Assembly (NCBI RefSeq): GCF_900107685.1
Contig: NZ_FNRQ01000001.1
Location: 992,001-1,056,000, forward strand
Length of the DNA: 64,000 bases
Direction of reading: 5' to 3'
Source of the DNA: Paraburkholderia sartisoli
GTDB lineage: Bacteria; Pseudomonadota; Gammaproteobacteria; Burkholderiales; Burkholderiaceae
Shown here: one piece after another, positions 21,631 to 31,024 of the stretch
Position numbering within the stretch: the first letter of the stretch is position 1
Layout of the letters: every line of letters starts with the position of its first letter
Notes under the pieces: model-generated
What the model was told of the DNA's origin: nothing
The model's input: the letters and a program-made list of their open reading frames with translations, nothing else
The model's database searches: none
Made by a program: the position numbers and the translations under genes

Positions 21631-21828
21631 ATGCCTAAGATGAAAACCAAGAAGAGTGCTGCAAAGCGCTTCGTGGTGCGTCCGGGTGGTACCGTCAAGC
21701 GCGGTCAAGCCTTCAAGCGCCACATTCTTACCAAGAAGTCCACCAAGAACAAGCGTCAACTGCGTGGTTCCACGGCCGTTCATGATTCCAATCTGAACTC
21801 CGTGCGCGCGATGCTGCCGTTCGCTTAA
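21631..21828 (+). CDS. rpmI: 50S ribosomal protein L35
   Basis: A 65-residue basic ribosomal protein with the family start [14 protein letters not shown] and [23 protein letters not shown] 21631 is chosen over an in-frame ATG at 21616 because of the conserved start and the GGAG at 21618-21621. A 243-base untranslated spacer separates it from infC; in E. coli this interval contains the L20 repression site, and GC-rich self-complementary stretches are present here too. Confidence 0.97.
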   Translation: MPKMKTKKSAAKRFVVRPGGTVKRGQAFKRHILTKKSTKNKRQLRGSTAVHDSNLNSVRAMLPFA

Positions 21829-21857
21829 CCCTTAACTGAAACTCACAGGAGCTAGAT

Positions 21858-22217
21858 ATGCCTAGAGTCAAACGTGGGGTTACCGCACGGGCCCGTCACA
21901 AGAAGATCATCAAGCTGGCCAAGGGTTACCGCGGCCGTCGCAATAACGTCTATCGCATCGCCAAGCAGGCGGTCATGCGTGCAGGCCAGTACGCCTACCG
22001 CGATCGCCGCAACAAGAAGCGTGTGTTCCGTGCATTGTGGATCACGCGTATCAACGCGGCGGTGCGTCAGCACGACATGACGTACAGCGTGTTCATCAAC
22101 GGCCTGAAGAAGGCTTCGATCGAACTCGACCGCAAGGTGCTGGCCGACATGGCTGTGTTCGACAAGGCCGCTTTTGCTGCGATCGTTCAGCAGGTGAAAG
22201 CCGCCGTTGCAGCCTGA
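21858..22217 (+). CDS. rplT: 50S ribosomal protein L20
   Basis: A 119-residue basic protein with [20 protein letters not shown] and [20 protein letters not shown], the standard L20 sequence and length. In the large subunit it binds 23S rRNA early in assembly, and in E. coli it also represses its own operon. CAGGAG precedes the ATG. It lies 29 bases after rpmI. Confidence 0.97.
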
Positions 22218-22250
22218 TTGCGCTAGTTAGCACATCGTACTGCGTGGTTC

Positions 22251-22321
22251 GTTGCAGCGAAGATCCGGTAGTCTCGGTGACGCTGCAACAGAAACGGGGC
22301 TCCTCACCGAGCCCCTTTTTT
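22251..22321 (+). promoter_or_regulatory. attenuator-like structure between rplT and pheS
   Basis: Three elements are visible. A 9-base-pair stem pairs GTTGCAGCG (22251-22259) with CGCTGCAAC (22281-22289). A rho-independent terminator pairs GGGGCTC (22296-22302) with GAGCCCC (22309-22315) and is followed by six Ts. CTCGGTGA (22273-22280) is perfectly complementary to TCACCGAG (22304-22311), which overlaps the terminator's right arm. The last pairing would prevent the terminator from forming. No phenylalanine-rich leader peptide is present, unlike E. coli pheST. Confidence 0.6.
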
Positions 22322-22383
22322 GTTGGTCGGGCGGTTTTCGCTCGTACTGAACATTGAACACTGACGTTGAAAAGATGGGATCA

Positions 22384-23397
22384 ATGGATCTGGACCAGAT
22401 TGTCGCCGATGCGCAAAAGGCCTTCGAACAGGCCACCGACACCACCACGCTCGAAAACGAGAAAGCCCGTTTTCTCGGCAAGTCGGGTGCGCTGACCGAG
22501 CTGTTGAAGGGCCTTGGCAAGCTCGATCCCGAGACTCGCAAGACCGAAGGCGCACGCATCAACGCCGTCAAGCAGCAGGTGGAAGCCGCGCTGACGGCAC
22601 GCCGCCAGGCGCTGGCCGACGTGTTGCTGAACCAGCGCCTCGCCGCCGAAGCCATCGACGTCACGCTGCCCGGCCGGGGCATGGGATCAGGCAGTCTGCA
22701 TCCGGTGATGCGTACGTGGGAACGTGTCGAACAGATTTTTCACTCCATTGGTTTTGACGTGGCCGACGGCCCCGAGATCGAAACCGACTGGTACAACTTC
22801 ACTGCGCTGAACAGCCCGGAAAATCATCCGGCGCGTTCGATGCAGGACACCTTCTATATCGACGGCAAGGATGTCGACGGCCGCCAGTTGCTGCTGCGCA
22901 CGCATACGAGCCCGATGCAGGTTCGCTACGCGCGCACCAACACGCCGCCGATCAAGGTCATCGTGCCGGGCCGCACGTATCGTGTGGACAGCGACGCCAC
23001 GCACTCGCCGATGTTCAATCAGGTCGAAGGCCTGTGGATCGACGAGAACATCAGCTTTGCGGACCTGAAGGGCGTCTACACCGACTTCCTCAAGAAATTC
23101 TTCGAGCGCGACGACATTCTCGTGCGCTTCCGTCCGTCTTATTTTCCGTTTACGGAACCGTCGGCCGAAATCGACATGATGTTCGAACACGGCAAGAACG
23201 CGGGCAAATGGCTGGAGATTTCCGGCTCCGGCCAGGTTCACCCAACGGTCATCCGCAACATGGGTCTCGACCCGGAGCGGTACATCGGCTTTGCATTCGG
23301 TAGCGGCCTCGAGCGGCTGACGATGTTGCGTTACGGCGTGCAGGACCTGCGTCTGTTCTTCGAAAACGACCTGCGTTTCCTGCGGCAGTTCGCCTGA
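22384..23397 (+). CDS. pheS: phenylalanine--tRNA ligase alpha subunit
   Basis: A 337-residue class II catalytic subunit. An N-terminal coiled coil (about 1-85) is followed by the catalytic core, with [17 protein letters not shown] and motif 3 [17 protein letters not shown] near the C-terminus. [11 protein letters not shown] lies at motif 2. ATG 22384 ([11 protein letters not shown]) is preferred over in-frame ATGs at 22354 and 22375 because it gives the conserved start. Transcription from the upstream operon must pass the attenuator-like structure. Confidence 0.97.
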   Translation: MDLDQIVADAQKAFEQATDTTTLENEKARFLGKSGALTELLKGLGKLDPETRKTEGARINAVKQQVEAALTARRQALADVLLNQRLAAEAIDVTLPGRGMGSGSLHPVMRTWERVEQIFHSIGFDVADGPEIETDWYNFTALNSPENHPARSMQDTFYIDGKDVDGRQLLLRTHTSPMQVRYARTNTPPIKVIVPGRTYRVDSDATHSPMFNQVEGLWIDENISFADLKGVYTDFLKKFFERDDILVRFRPSYFPFTEPSAEIDMMFEHGKNAGKWLEISGSGQVHPTVIRNMGLDPERYIGFAFGSGLERLTMLRYGVQDLRLFFENDLRFLRQFA

Positions 23398-23519
23398 CGC
23401 GCGCGACGTGACCCGTGACGCTGACGGCTGCGCGCCGTCACCGCAAGCTGCACCTTCGGTGGATTCGGCGCGAACACGCTGCCGGACGTGGACCTAACCT
23501 GTTTAGAACGTAAAGAACC

Positions 23520-25952
23520 ATGCTATTCCCTGAATCCTGGCTGAGAAGCTTTGTCGACCCGCAGATGACGACCGGCGAGCTGTCGCACGCATTGACGATG
23601 GCGGGTCTCGAAGTCGAAGGGCTTTCGCCTGCGGCGCCGCCGACGTCGAAGATCGTCGTGGGCCGCGTGCTCGAAGTGGTCAAGCACCCGGACGCGGACA
23701 AGCTCAACGTCTGCCAGGTCGACGCCGGCACCGGCGCGACGCTCAATATCGTGTGCGGCGCGCCGAACGTGGCGCCCGGCATCAAGGTGCCCGTGGCGCT
23801 GGTTGGCGCGCAGTTGCCGCCGGCCGAAGAGGGCGGCGCACCGTTCGCGATCAGGCTGTCGAAACTGCGCGGCGTCGAAAGCCAGGGCATGCTGTGCTCG
23901 GCACGCGAACTGAAGCTGTCGGAAGATCATAGCGGTCTCATGATCCTGCCGGAAGATACGCCGATCGGCCAGGACATCCGCGAGACGCTGAATCTCGACG
24001 ATACGATCTTCGAAATCAAGCTGACGCCGAACAAGGCCGATTGCCTTTCCGTGTTTGGCGTCGCGCGCGAGACGTCGGCGATTACCGGCGCGCGGCTGCA
24101 TGCGCTCGAGATCAAGCCCGTTGCCGTCACGCTGAACGAAACGCTGCCCGTGAAAATTTCCGCGCCGGATCTGTGCGGCCGTTTCTCGGGCCGCGTGATT
24201 CGCGGCGTCAACGCGCGCGCGAAGACGCCGGCCTGGATGGTCGAGCGCCTCGAACGTTCGGGCCAGCGCAGCATTTCCGCGCTCGTCGACATCTCGAACT
24301 ATGTGATGCTCGAACTGGGCCGTCCTTCGCACGTGTTCGATCTCGACAAGATTCATGGCGGCATCGATGTGCGCTGGGGACGTCGTGGCGAATCGCTCAA
24401 GCTGCTGAACGGCAACACGGTCGAACTCGACGAAACCGTCGGCGTGATCGCCGATGAGCAGCACGTCGAAAGCCTCGCGGGCATCATGGGCGGCGACAGC
24501 ACGTCCGTCACGCTCGACACCACCCACATCTATCTCGAAGCCGCGTTCTGGTGGCCGGACAGCATTCGCGGCCGCTCGCGCAAGTACAACTTCTCGACGG
24601 ACGCCGCTCATCGTTTCGAGCGCGGCGTCGATTACGCGACGACGGTCGAGCACATTGAGCGCATCTCGCAACTGATCCTCGACATCTGCGGCGGCGAAGC
24701 CGGCCCGGTCGACGACCAGATCGTCAACGTGCCGCAACGTGTACCGGTGAAGATGCGCGTCGCGCGCGCGAACCGCATCATCGGCGTGCAGATCGGCACC
24801 GAGGAAATCGCACGGATTTTCACGCGCCTTGGCCTGACGTTCGAACGCGAAGGCGATACGTTCGCGGTGATGCCACCGTCGTATCGCTTCGACATCGAAA
24901 TCGAAGAAGACCTGATCGAAGAAGTCGCGCGCATTTACGGCTTCGAAAAGATTCCGGCCCGGCCGCCGGTCGCGACGAGCGAGATGCGTCGGACGAACGA
25001 AACGCAGCGCTCGATCCACGCGATCCGTCACGCGCTCGCCGCGCGCGACTACGCGGAGACGGTGAATTTCAGCTTCGTCGACGCCGAGTGGGAGCAGGAT
25101 TTCGCCGGCAACGACAAGCCGGTGCGCCTGCTCAATCCGATCGCGAGCCAGCTTTCGGTGATGCGCACGACGCTCTTCGGCAGCCTGATCAACGTGCTGC
25201 GTTCGAACCTGAACCGTCGCGCGGATCGCGTTCGCGTGTTCGAAGCCGGCCGCGTGTTTCTGCACGATCCGGCGATCAAGGCGGGCGAACTGGCGATCGA
25301 GGGTTTCGCGCAGCCGAAGATGCTGGGTGCGCTGGCTTACGGTCCCGCGCTCGAAGAGCAGTGGGCGGCGCCGTCGCGCGCTGTCGATTTCTTCGACGTG
25401 AAGGGCGACCTCGAGGCGCTGTTCGCGCCGGTGGTGCCGAAATTCGTGAAGGCGGAGCATCCGGCGCTGCATCCGGGGCGTAGCGCGCGCGTGGAAATCG
25501 ACAGTCGGGCAGTGGGCTGGATTGGCGAACTTCATCCACGCTGGATGCAGAAATATGATTTGCCGCATGCACCGATTCTGTTTGAAATCGAAGCGGACGC
25601 ATTAATTCAGCGCGCGTTGCCGACTCCGTCGGAAGTATCGAAATTTCCGCCAGTCCGGCGTGATATCGCGGTTGTCGTCGATCAGAATATCGAGGCTCAG
25701 GCGCTGCTCGACGAGCTGCAAAAGGCCCTTTCGGATGACGCCTGCAAGACCGTTCAGCGGGTTGCGCTTTTCGACGAATTCCGTCCAAAATCAAACACTT
25801 CCGGCGGCCTGGCGGCTACCGAGAAAAGCCTTGCGTTCCGTGTGACCTTGCAAGATACTGGCGGGACACTTCAGGATGAAACGGTCGATCTGGCCATTAA
25901 AACCCTGGTGGATCGTCTGGCTCGAGTATATGGCGCACGGTTGCGCGGATAA
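23520..25952 (+). CDS. pheT: phenylalanine--tRNA ligase beta subunit
   Basis: An 810-residue subunit. It has a tRNA-binding EMAP-like domain at about 40-150 ([20 protein letters not shown]), the B3/B4 editing domain (about 210-390), a B5 domain (about 400-475), a catalytic-like core and a C-terminal anticodon-binding FDX-ACB domain starting at [14 protein letters not shown] (about 715-810). It pairs with PheS as an alpha2-beta2 enzyme. It starts 122 bases after pheS. Confidence 0.97.
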   Translation: MLFPESWLRSFVDPQMTTGELSHALTMAGLEVEGLSPAAPPTSKIVVGRVLEVVKHPDADKLNVCQVDAGTGATLNIVCGAPNVAPGIKVPVALVGAQLPPAEEGGAPFAIRLSKLRGVESQGMLCSARELKLSEDHSGLMILPEDTPIGQDIRETLNLDDTIFEIKLTPNKADCLSVFGVARETSAITGARLHALEIKPVAVTLNETLPVKISAPDLCGRFSGRVIRGVNARAKTPAWMVERLERSGQRSISALVDISNYVMLELGRPSHVFDLDKIHGGIDVRWGRRGESLKLLNGNTVELDETVGVIADEQHVESLAGIMGGDSTSVTLDTTHIYLEAAFWWPDSIRGRSRKYNFSTDAAHRFERGVDYATTVEHIERISQLILDICGGEAGPVDDQIVNVPQRVPVKMRVARANRIIGVQIGTEEIARIFTRLGLTFEREGDTFAVMPPSYRFDIEIEEDLIEEVARIYGFEKIPARPPVATSEMRRTNETQRSIHAIRHALAARDYAETVNFSFVDAEWEQDFAGNDKPVRLLNPIASQLSVMRTTLFGSLINVLRSNLNRRADRVRVFEAGRVFLHDPAIKAGELAIEGFAQPKMLGALAYGPALEEQWAAPSRAVDFFDVKGDLEALFAPVVPKFVKAEHPALHPGRSARVEIDSRAVGWIGELHPRWMQKYDLPHAPILFEIEADALIQRALPTPSEVSKFPPVRRDIAVVVDQNIEAQALLDELQKALSDDACKTVQRVALFDEFRPKSNTSGGLAATEKSLAFRVTLQDTGGTLQDETVDLAIKTLVDRLARVYGARLRG

Positions 25953-26009
25953 CCTTAAAACGGCTGTTTCCGCATTTACGTTTCTGGTTATCGCGCCATT
26001 TTATAGATT

Positions 26010-26423
26010 ATGAACGAAATGAACTCGAGTGATTTCGAAGCCCTTCTTACGGCGCAGCGTAGCGCCATGATTCGCGATATTCCGACATCACCCGTCACTG
26101 CTCCGGCCGAAACGCCGACGCTCACCAAGGCTGAACTTGCCGAGTTGCTGTTCGACAATGTCGGACTCAACAAGCGAGAGGCGAAGGACATGGTCGAAGC
26201 GTTCTTCGAGGTGATTCGCGATGCGCTGGAGAGTGGCGACAGCGTGAAGCTGTCCGGGTTTGGCAACTTTCAGTTGCGCGACAAACCGCAGCGTCCCGGA
26301 AGAAATCCGAAAACGGGTGAGGCGATTCCGATCGCCGCGCGCCGCGTCGTGACGTTTCATGCAAGTCAAAAGTTGAAGGCGCTGGTTGAAAGCGGCGCTG
26401 AGGCGAGCTTCTCGCGCTCGTAG
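26010..26423 (+). CDS. ihfA: integration host factor alpha subunit
   Basis: A 137-residue IHF/HU-family DNA-bending protein. The fold begins at [20 protein letters not shown] (about 37-56); the beta-arm signature [20 protein letters not shown] contains the intercalating proline. About 35 extra N-terminal residues precede the fold, which I associate with Burkholderia IhfA. ATG 26010 or 26019 are both possible starts. Position after pheT is the classic location. Confidence 0.94.
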   Translation: MNEMNSSDFEALLTAQRSAMIRDIPTSPVTAPAETPTLTKAELAELLFDNVGLNKREAKDMVEAFFEVIRDALESGDSVKLSGFGNFQLRDKPQRPGRNPKTGEAIPIAARRVVTFHASQKLKALVESGAEASFSRS

Positions 26424-26464
26424 TTTTCGCGCGTTCCCTGCGCAACCACCACGGCTAACTGACG

Positions 26465-26869
26465 ATGACAGCGACGATCGAAAAAGTCGTCTTGCCTCCG
26501 ATTCCGGCAAAGCGCTACTTCACGATTGGTGAAGTCAGCGAGCTATGCGGCGTGAAACCACATGTGCTGCGATATTGGGAGCAGGAGTTCACGCAGCTGA
26601 GGCCGGTGAAGCGACGCGGTAACCGTCGCTACTATCAGCATCATGAAGTGCTGCTGATTCGCAGGATTCGCGAGTTGCTGTACGAGCAGGGGTTCACGAT
26701 CAACGGCGCGCGTAATCGTCTCGATTCGCATGGCGGTCATGGTCGCCCTGCCGGGATCGAAGAGCTTGAAGAGCCGGTGGCAGAGCAGCCTGTGGTGACG
26801 TCGTCGAACGTCGATGTCGACCAGTTGCGCAAGGAGCTGCTGCATGTGCTCGATGTGCTGAGCCATTGA
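26465..26869 (+). CDS. MerR-family transcriptional regulator
   Basis: A 134-residue MerR-type protein. The winged helix-turn-helix YFTIGEVSELCGVKPHVLRY begins at residue 18, with the wing around RRGNRRYYQHHEVL (57-70). A short C-terminal helix LRKELLHVLDVL follows. It lacks metal-binding cysteines. This gene normally closes the pheT-ihfA operon in beta- and gammaproteobacteria; its targets are unknown. It starts 41 bases after ihfA. Confidence 0.92.
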   Translation: MTATIEKVVLPPIPAKRYFTIGEVSELCGVKPHVLRYWEQEFTQLRPVKRRGNRRYYQHHEVLLIRRIRELLYEQGFTINGARNRLDSHGGHGRPAGIEELEEPVAEQPVVTSSNVDVDQLRKELLHVLDVLSH

Positions 26870-26890
26870 TCGTGGTCGGCGGTTCAATCC

Positions 26891-26966
26891 GGAACGCAGC
26901 GCAGCCAGTAGCGTACCTGCATGGGGTGCAGGTGGTCGGAGGTTCAAATTCGCGCGCGCTGTGAGT
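26891..26966 (+). pseudogene. degenerate partial copy of tRNA-Pro
   Basis: Bases 26908-26949 are identical over 42 positions to 27048-27089 of the intact tRNA-Pro downstream, and the D-arm region before them is similar. The copy lacks a matching acceptor stem, and its T stem is broken (GGAGG faces TCGCG). It cannot fold as a tRNA. It begins just after the MerR gene. Confidence 0.85.
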
Positions 26967-27028
26967 GCTGTTTGTTGCGCGCCTGCGGTTCTAATCGGGC
27001 AGAGGCTCTGTTATACTTTGATGCTGTT

Positions 27029-27106
<78 letters not shown>

Positions 27107-27112
27107 GTATAT

Positions 27113-27169
27113 AGCCCGGGAACCTGAGTCAGCATTGGGAAAGCCAATGTTGACTCAGGTTCCCGGGCT
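27113..27169 (+). terminator. very long hairpin terminator after tRNA-Pro
   Basis: A 26-base-pair stem with one internal G-T pair (27113-27138 with 27144-27169) closes a 5-base loop and is followed by TTTCTCGTTT. It starts eight bases after the tRNA CCA. The stem is far longer than a typical terminator. Because the T tract is interrupted, some other role is possible. Confidence 0.7.
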
Positions 27170-27315
27170 TTCTCGTTTACAGCTGCGTCTGTGGAGTGTG
27201 TCAATCCGCTGTGCGAATCCACGCAGATGCTCCACGCGAGCGCAGCCCCGGGTGGCTGTCGGGCGCACCGCTGATTCATCCGTCATGGGATGCCTCGGCC
27301 CAAGGCAAAAACCGC

Positions 27316-28041
27316 TTAAGCCTTCAACACCGAACCCGCGACTTCCTCCCTCGATTGCACCTGCAAAACCGCATCCCGCTTATCGAGCAAATGCTGCCGA
27401 AGAATCGCGCTCAACTTCTTCCCATCGCGCGCCTCGAGCGCCTTCAACATCTCATCGTGATCATGAATCGCGCGATCCCACTTGGGGATCTGAAAATTCG
27501 ACCGAAACCGCAACGCCTGCAAGCGCCGGTTCACAGCCACATAAGTCTGCCGCAGCGCTGAATTCCTCGCGGCCTCATTGATCTTGTCGTGAATCGCCTG
27601 GTTGCGGCTGTAGTACCCGGCCAGATCATTTTGCGTGCGACACGCAAGCATCGCGTAGTGCAACGCCTTGATCTCCGCAAGCTCGACAGCCGTCATCCGC
27701 TCCGCCGCCAGTTCGCCGGAGAAAGCTTCAAGACCGCTCATCAGTTCGAAGGTCTCGCGCAACTCCGCTTCCGACATCTTCGATACCGACGCGCCGCGGT
27801 TCGGCGAAATCTCGATCAGCCCTTCGGCGGCCAGCACCTTCAGCGCCTCACGCAACGGCGTGCGCGAAATCCCGAGCGTCTCGCATAACTCGCGCTCATT
27901 CAGTTTCTTGCCCGGCTCGAGCACCCCTTCGACGATAAAGCGGCGAATGTGCTCCACCACCGTGTCGTGCAAGCGCTGACGCTCGACTTTCGGCATCAGC
28001 GGGGAAGCGGCCACACCCGCGTCGAAATCCGAATTTTGCAT
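27316..28041 (-). CDS. GntR-family regulator with FCD ligand domain
   Basis: A 241-residue regulator. A GntR winged helix lies at about 20-85 (LEPGKKLNERELCETLGISR, then TPLREALKVLAAEGLIE). An all-helical FCD domain follows at about 95-225, with metal-ligand-type histidines in RNQAIHDKI and AIHDHDEML. The FCD class usually senses organic acids. The gene is divergent from the aminotransferase gene, and near-identical 17-base sites lie over its own start and in the divergent promoter. It is therefore likely the local, autoregulated repressor of the 28204-34819 cassette. Confidence 0.92.
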   Translation of the reverse strand: MQNSDFDAGVAASPLMPKVERQRLHDTVVEHIRRFIVEGVLEPGKKLNERELCETLGISRTPLREALKVLAAEGLIEISPNRGASVSKMSEAELRETFELMSGLEAFSGELAAERMTAVELAEIKALHYAMLACRTQNDLAGYYSRNQAIHDKINEAARNSALRQTYVAVNRRLQALRFRSNFQIPKWDRAIHDHDEMLKALEARDGKKLSAILRQHLLDKRDAVLQVQSREEVAGSVLKA

Positions 28042-28047
28042 ACAAAA
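28031..28047 (-). promoter_or_regulatory. GntR operator candidate 1 (over regulator start)
   Basis: On the minus strand this reads TTTTGTATGCAAAATTC. The core TTGTATGCAA nearly matches the TTGTATACAA palindrome typical of FCD-type GntR proteins. It spans the regulator's own ATG. Confidence 0.5.
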
Positions 28048-28140
28048 GCCCTCGACATCGTATTAGGCAGGATTTTATCGGAAGCTAACAGATTAGTTAA
28101 GAGCACGGGTAAACACCGGTCCAGATACGCGATTTTCGTC

Positions 28141-28188
28141 TTGGGAGCGTCACAGTTCCTCTGATATAGTTTTTTGAATGCAAAATTC
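28141..28188 (+). promoter_or_regulatory. promoter and GntR operator candidate 2 for the aminotransferase operon
   Basis: TTGGGA (28141-28146), an 18-base spacer and TATAGT (28165-28170, extended by an upstream TG) form a sigma-70 promoter. The 17-base site TTTTGAATGCAAAATTC at 28172-28188 differs by one base from the site over the regulator's start. It covers the expected +1, the usual place for repression. Confidence 0.55.
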
Positions 28189-28203
28189 AATCGGAGGAGC
28201 CTA

Positions 28204-29424
28204 ATGCTCAAGCTAGACTTTCACCCCGCTGGCCGTCACTTCCTGCAGATCCCGGGTCCGAGCCCGGTGCCCGATCGCATTCTCCGTGCGATGAGCTACC
28301 CAACCATCGACCACCGCGGCCCGGAGTTCGGCGAACTCGGCCTGAAGGTGCTCGAAGGCATCAAGAAAATCTTCAAGACGCAACAACCGGTGGTGATCTA
28401 TCCGGCCTCTGGCACCGGCGCATGGGAAGCGGCGCTGTCGAACACGCTGAGCCCAGGCGACAACGTGCTGATGTTCGAAACCGGTCACTTCGCGACGCTG
28501 TGGAAAAAGATGGCGGAAAGTCTCGGGCTGAAGCCTGAATTCCTTGGCCTGCCTGGCATCGAGGGCTGGCGGCGTGGGGTTCAGCCGCAAATGATCGAGG
28601 AGCGCCTGCGCGCCGACACCCAGCACGCGATCAGGGCGGTATGTGTCGTGCACAACGAAACCTCCACGGGCGTCACGTCGGATATCGCCGCTGTGCGCCG
28701 CGCGATCGACGCCGCCGGCCACCCGGCGCTGCTGCTGGTCGACACGATCTCGGGCCTCGCCTGCGCTGACTATCGTCACGACGAATGGGGCGTCGACGTC
28801 ACCGTGTCGGGTTCGCAAAAGGGTTTGATGCTGCCGCCGGGTATCAGCTTCAACGCAATCTCGCCGAAGGCGTTCGCCGCCAGCAAAGAAGCCAGGCTTC
28901 CACGCAGCTTCTGGGACTGGACCGACATCGTCGAGATGAACAAGACCGGCTACTGGCCGTACACGCCGAACACGAACCTGCTGTATGGGCTCAACGAGGC
29001 GCTGGAGATGATTCTCGGTGAAGGGCTCGACAACGTGTTCGCCCGTCACGAGCGTCTTGCTGAAGCCGCTCGCCGTGCGGTTCGCGCGTGGGGTCTGGAA
29101 ATCCAGTGCGTGGATCCCGCTGTGTATAGCCCGGTGCTCACCGGCGTGATGATGCCCGAGGGCATCGACGCCGACGCGGTGCGCAAGATCATCTACGAAC
29201 GCTTCGACATGTCGCTTGGCACCGGCCTCGGCAAGATGAAAGGCCGCATGTTCCGCATCGGCCACCTCGGCGACTGCAACGACCTGACGCTGCTGGCGAC
29301 GCTGGCCGGTTGCGAAATGGGGCTGCGGCTCGCGGGCGTGCCGCTCGAGGAAAGTGGCCTGCCTGCCGCCATGGCGTGGTTGAGCCAGCCGACGAAAGCC
29401 TCGGGGATGAAAGCGGCGGCTTGA
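28204..29424 (+). CDS. alanine/serine--glyoxylate aminotransferase family enzyme
   Basis: A 406-residue fold-type I PLP enzyme. QIPGPSPVPDRILRAM (15-30), the cofactor-binding YPASGTGAWEAAL (66-78), the aspartate in LLVDTISGLACADY and Schiff-base lysine K206 in SGSQKGLMLPPG match the AGXT/serine-glyoxylate group. It probably transfers an amino group to glyoxylate or pyruvate. The start is set by CGGAGGAG at 28192-28199 before ATG 28204. It is the first gene of a GntR-controlled run that continues with a carrier, a hydratase-like protein and a YdiJ-like dehydrogenase. The actual amino donor is not evident. Confidence 0.9.
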   Translation: MLKLDFHPAGRHFLQIPGPSPVPDRILRAMSYPTIDHRGPEFGELGLKVLEGIKKIFKTQQPVVIYPASGTGAWEAALSNTLSPGDNVLMFETGHFATLWKKMAESLGLKPEFLGLPGIEGWRRGVQPQMIEERLRADTQHAIRAVCVVHNETSTGVTSDIAAVRRAIDAAGHPALLLVDTISGLACADYRHDEWGVDVTVSGSQKGLMLPPGISFNAISPKAFAASKEARLPRSFWDWTDIVEMNKTGYWPYTPNTNLLYGLNEALEMILGEGLDNVFARHERLAEAARRAVRAWGLEIQCVDPAVYSPVLTGVMMPEGIDADAVRKIIYERFDMSLGTGLGKMKGRMFRIGHLGDCNDLTLLATLAGCEMGLRLAGVPLEESGLPAAMAWLSQPTKASGMKAAA

Positions 29425-29703
29425 GTGTGTGGCGCGTCAGCGCAACGGCAACTGCAACCGCCGGCGCCATGACGTACATCGATACCACGCGCATCGGTAC
29501 GTCAGCGCATCCGTGCAACAACGCAACAACGCAACAACGCATCTCGCAGCAAGGGAAGGCGGGGAGCACTTCCCTCAAGAGGCCGTGCATAGAACGCGGC
29601 GCATGAACAACATGCGATGGACCCACAGCGCGTGCCGCTGACGGGCAACGACGCAGTGCGCCATTCCAGGCGCGCCGTCGACAGACTGCAATGGAGAGAG
29701 ACG

Positions 29704-30987
29704 ATGAAGCGGTTTCGTGTGAGCAGTGCGACCAGTATCGTTCTAGTGATGCTATGCATCATGTACTTCATCACTTACCTCGACCGCGTCAACGTCAGTA
29801 CCGCGGCCGCCGGATTCGGCAAGGAATTCGGACTCTCGCATACGGAAGTGGGGCTGGTGTTTTCCGCCTTCGCCTATCCGTATCTGATTTTTCAGATCAT
29901 CGGTGGCTGGGTCAGTGATCGCTTCGGTGCGAAACGCACGCTGATTTTCTGCGGCGCGATCTGGGGCGTGGCGACGTTGCTGACCGGTTTAGCCGGTGGG
30001 CTGGTTTCGTTGCTGGCGGCGCGCGTGCTGCTCGGTTTCGGCGAAGGCGCCACGTTTCCCGCCGCGACATCCGCGATGGCGCGCTGGGTCGCGAAAGAGA
30101 AACGCGGCTTCGCGCAGGGCATCACACACGCGGCATCGCGTATCGGCAATGCGGTGGCGCCTGGTTTGATCGTGCTGGTGATGGCGACCTGGGGCTGGCG
30201 CGAATCGTTCTATATCTGCGGCGTGTTCAGCTTGCTGTGGGTGGCGGTGTGGGCATTCACGTTCACCGAACATCCGAAAGATCATCCGCGTATCACGACC
30301 GAAGAACTCGAAGTCCTGCCCGCGCCGAAGCCGAAAGTAACCGGTGTGCCGTGGGGAAAACTGTTTCGCCGCATGTGGCCGGTCACGATCGTGTACTTCT
30401 GCTACGGCTGGACGTTGTGGCTGTTCCTCAGCTGGATTCCGCAGTACTTCCTGCACAGCTATCACCTGCAACTGCAAAAGTCGGCGATCTTCGCATCGGT
30501 CGTGTTCTTTGCCGGTGTGATCGGAGACACGCTCGGCGGCATCGTCACCGACTGGATCTTCACGCGCACCCGCAGCCTGAAGCGTGCGCGAAGCTGGATG
30601 GTGTCGGTGTGCATGCTGTTCTGTCTGCTTTCGCTCATTCCGCTCATGTTCACGCACAACCTGTATCTGTCGATGGCGTGTCTCGCGTCAGGCTTCTTCT
30701 TCGCCGAAATGACGATTGGCCCAATGTGGGCGATCCCGATGGATATCGCGCCGGAATACTCGGGCACCGCGAGCGGCATGATGAATACCGGCTCGGCATT
30801 GGCCGCGATCATCTCGCCGGTGGTCGGCGGATTTTTGATCGACTACTTCGGCAGCTGGGAGTTGCCGTTCGTCGGCAGCATGCTGTTGATGGCGATCGGC
30901 GTGGTGCTTGCGTTCCGCATGCAGCCGGAAAGCAAATTCGCGCTCGACGCGGCCGACAAAGCACACGTTACGACCGTGAGCGTGTAA
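29704..30987 (+). CDS. MFS transporter, anion:cation symporter type
   Basis: A 427-residue 12-helix carrier. The first helix reads ending in MYFITYLDRVNVSTAA, followed by the loop GGWVSDRFGAKR (motif A) and ARVLLGFGEGATFPAA (motif for the ACS family, which moves glucarate, phthalate, tartrate and similar anions). A cytoplasmic loop lies near 190-215. GAGAGACG precedes ATG 29704; longer frames are not supported. The 279 bases between it and the aminotransferase hold no gene. Confidence 0.9.
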   Translation: MKRFRVSSATSIVLVMLCIMYFITYLDRVNVSTAAAGFGKEFGLSHTEVGLVFSAFAYPYLIFQIIGGWVSDRFGAKRTLIFCGAIWGVATLLTGLAGGLVSLLAARVLLGFGEGATFPAATSAMARWVAKEKRGFAQGITHAASRIGNAVAPGLIVLVMATWGWRESFYICGVFSLLWVAVWAFTFTEHPKDHPRITTEELEVLPAPKPKVTGVPWGKLFRRMWPVTIVYFCYGWTLWLFLSWIPQYFLHSYHLQLQKSAIFASVVFFAGVIGDTLGGIVTDWIFTRTRSLKRARSWMVSVCMLFCLLSLIPLMFTHNLYLSMACLASGFFFAEMTIGPMWAIPMDIAPEYSGTASGMMNTGSALAAIISPVVGGFLIDYFGSWELPFVGSMLLMAIGVVLAFRMQPESKFALDAADKAHVTTVSV

Positions 30988-31024
30988 GCCAGATGCATCA
31001 TTCCCTCTCTTCGCCTTTGAAACA

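Noticed and set aside
23523-25568. 681-codon minus-strand open frame
   Set aside because: Antisense shadow of pheT.
26891-26966. Second functional tRNA-Pro
   Set aside because: There is no complementary acceptor stem, the T stem is broken and CCA is missing.
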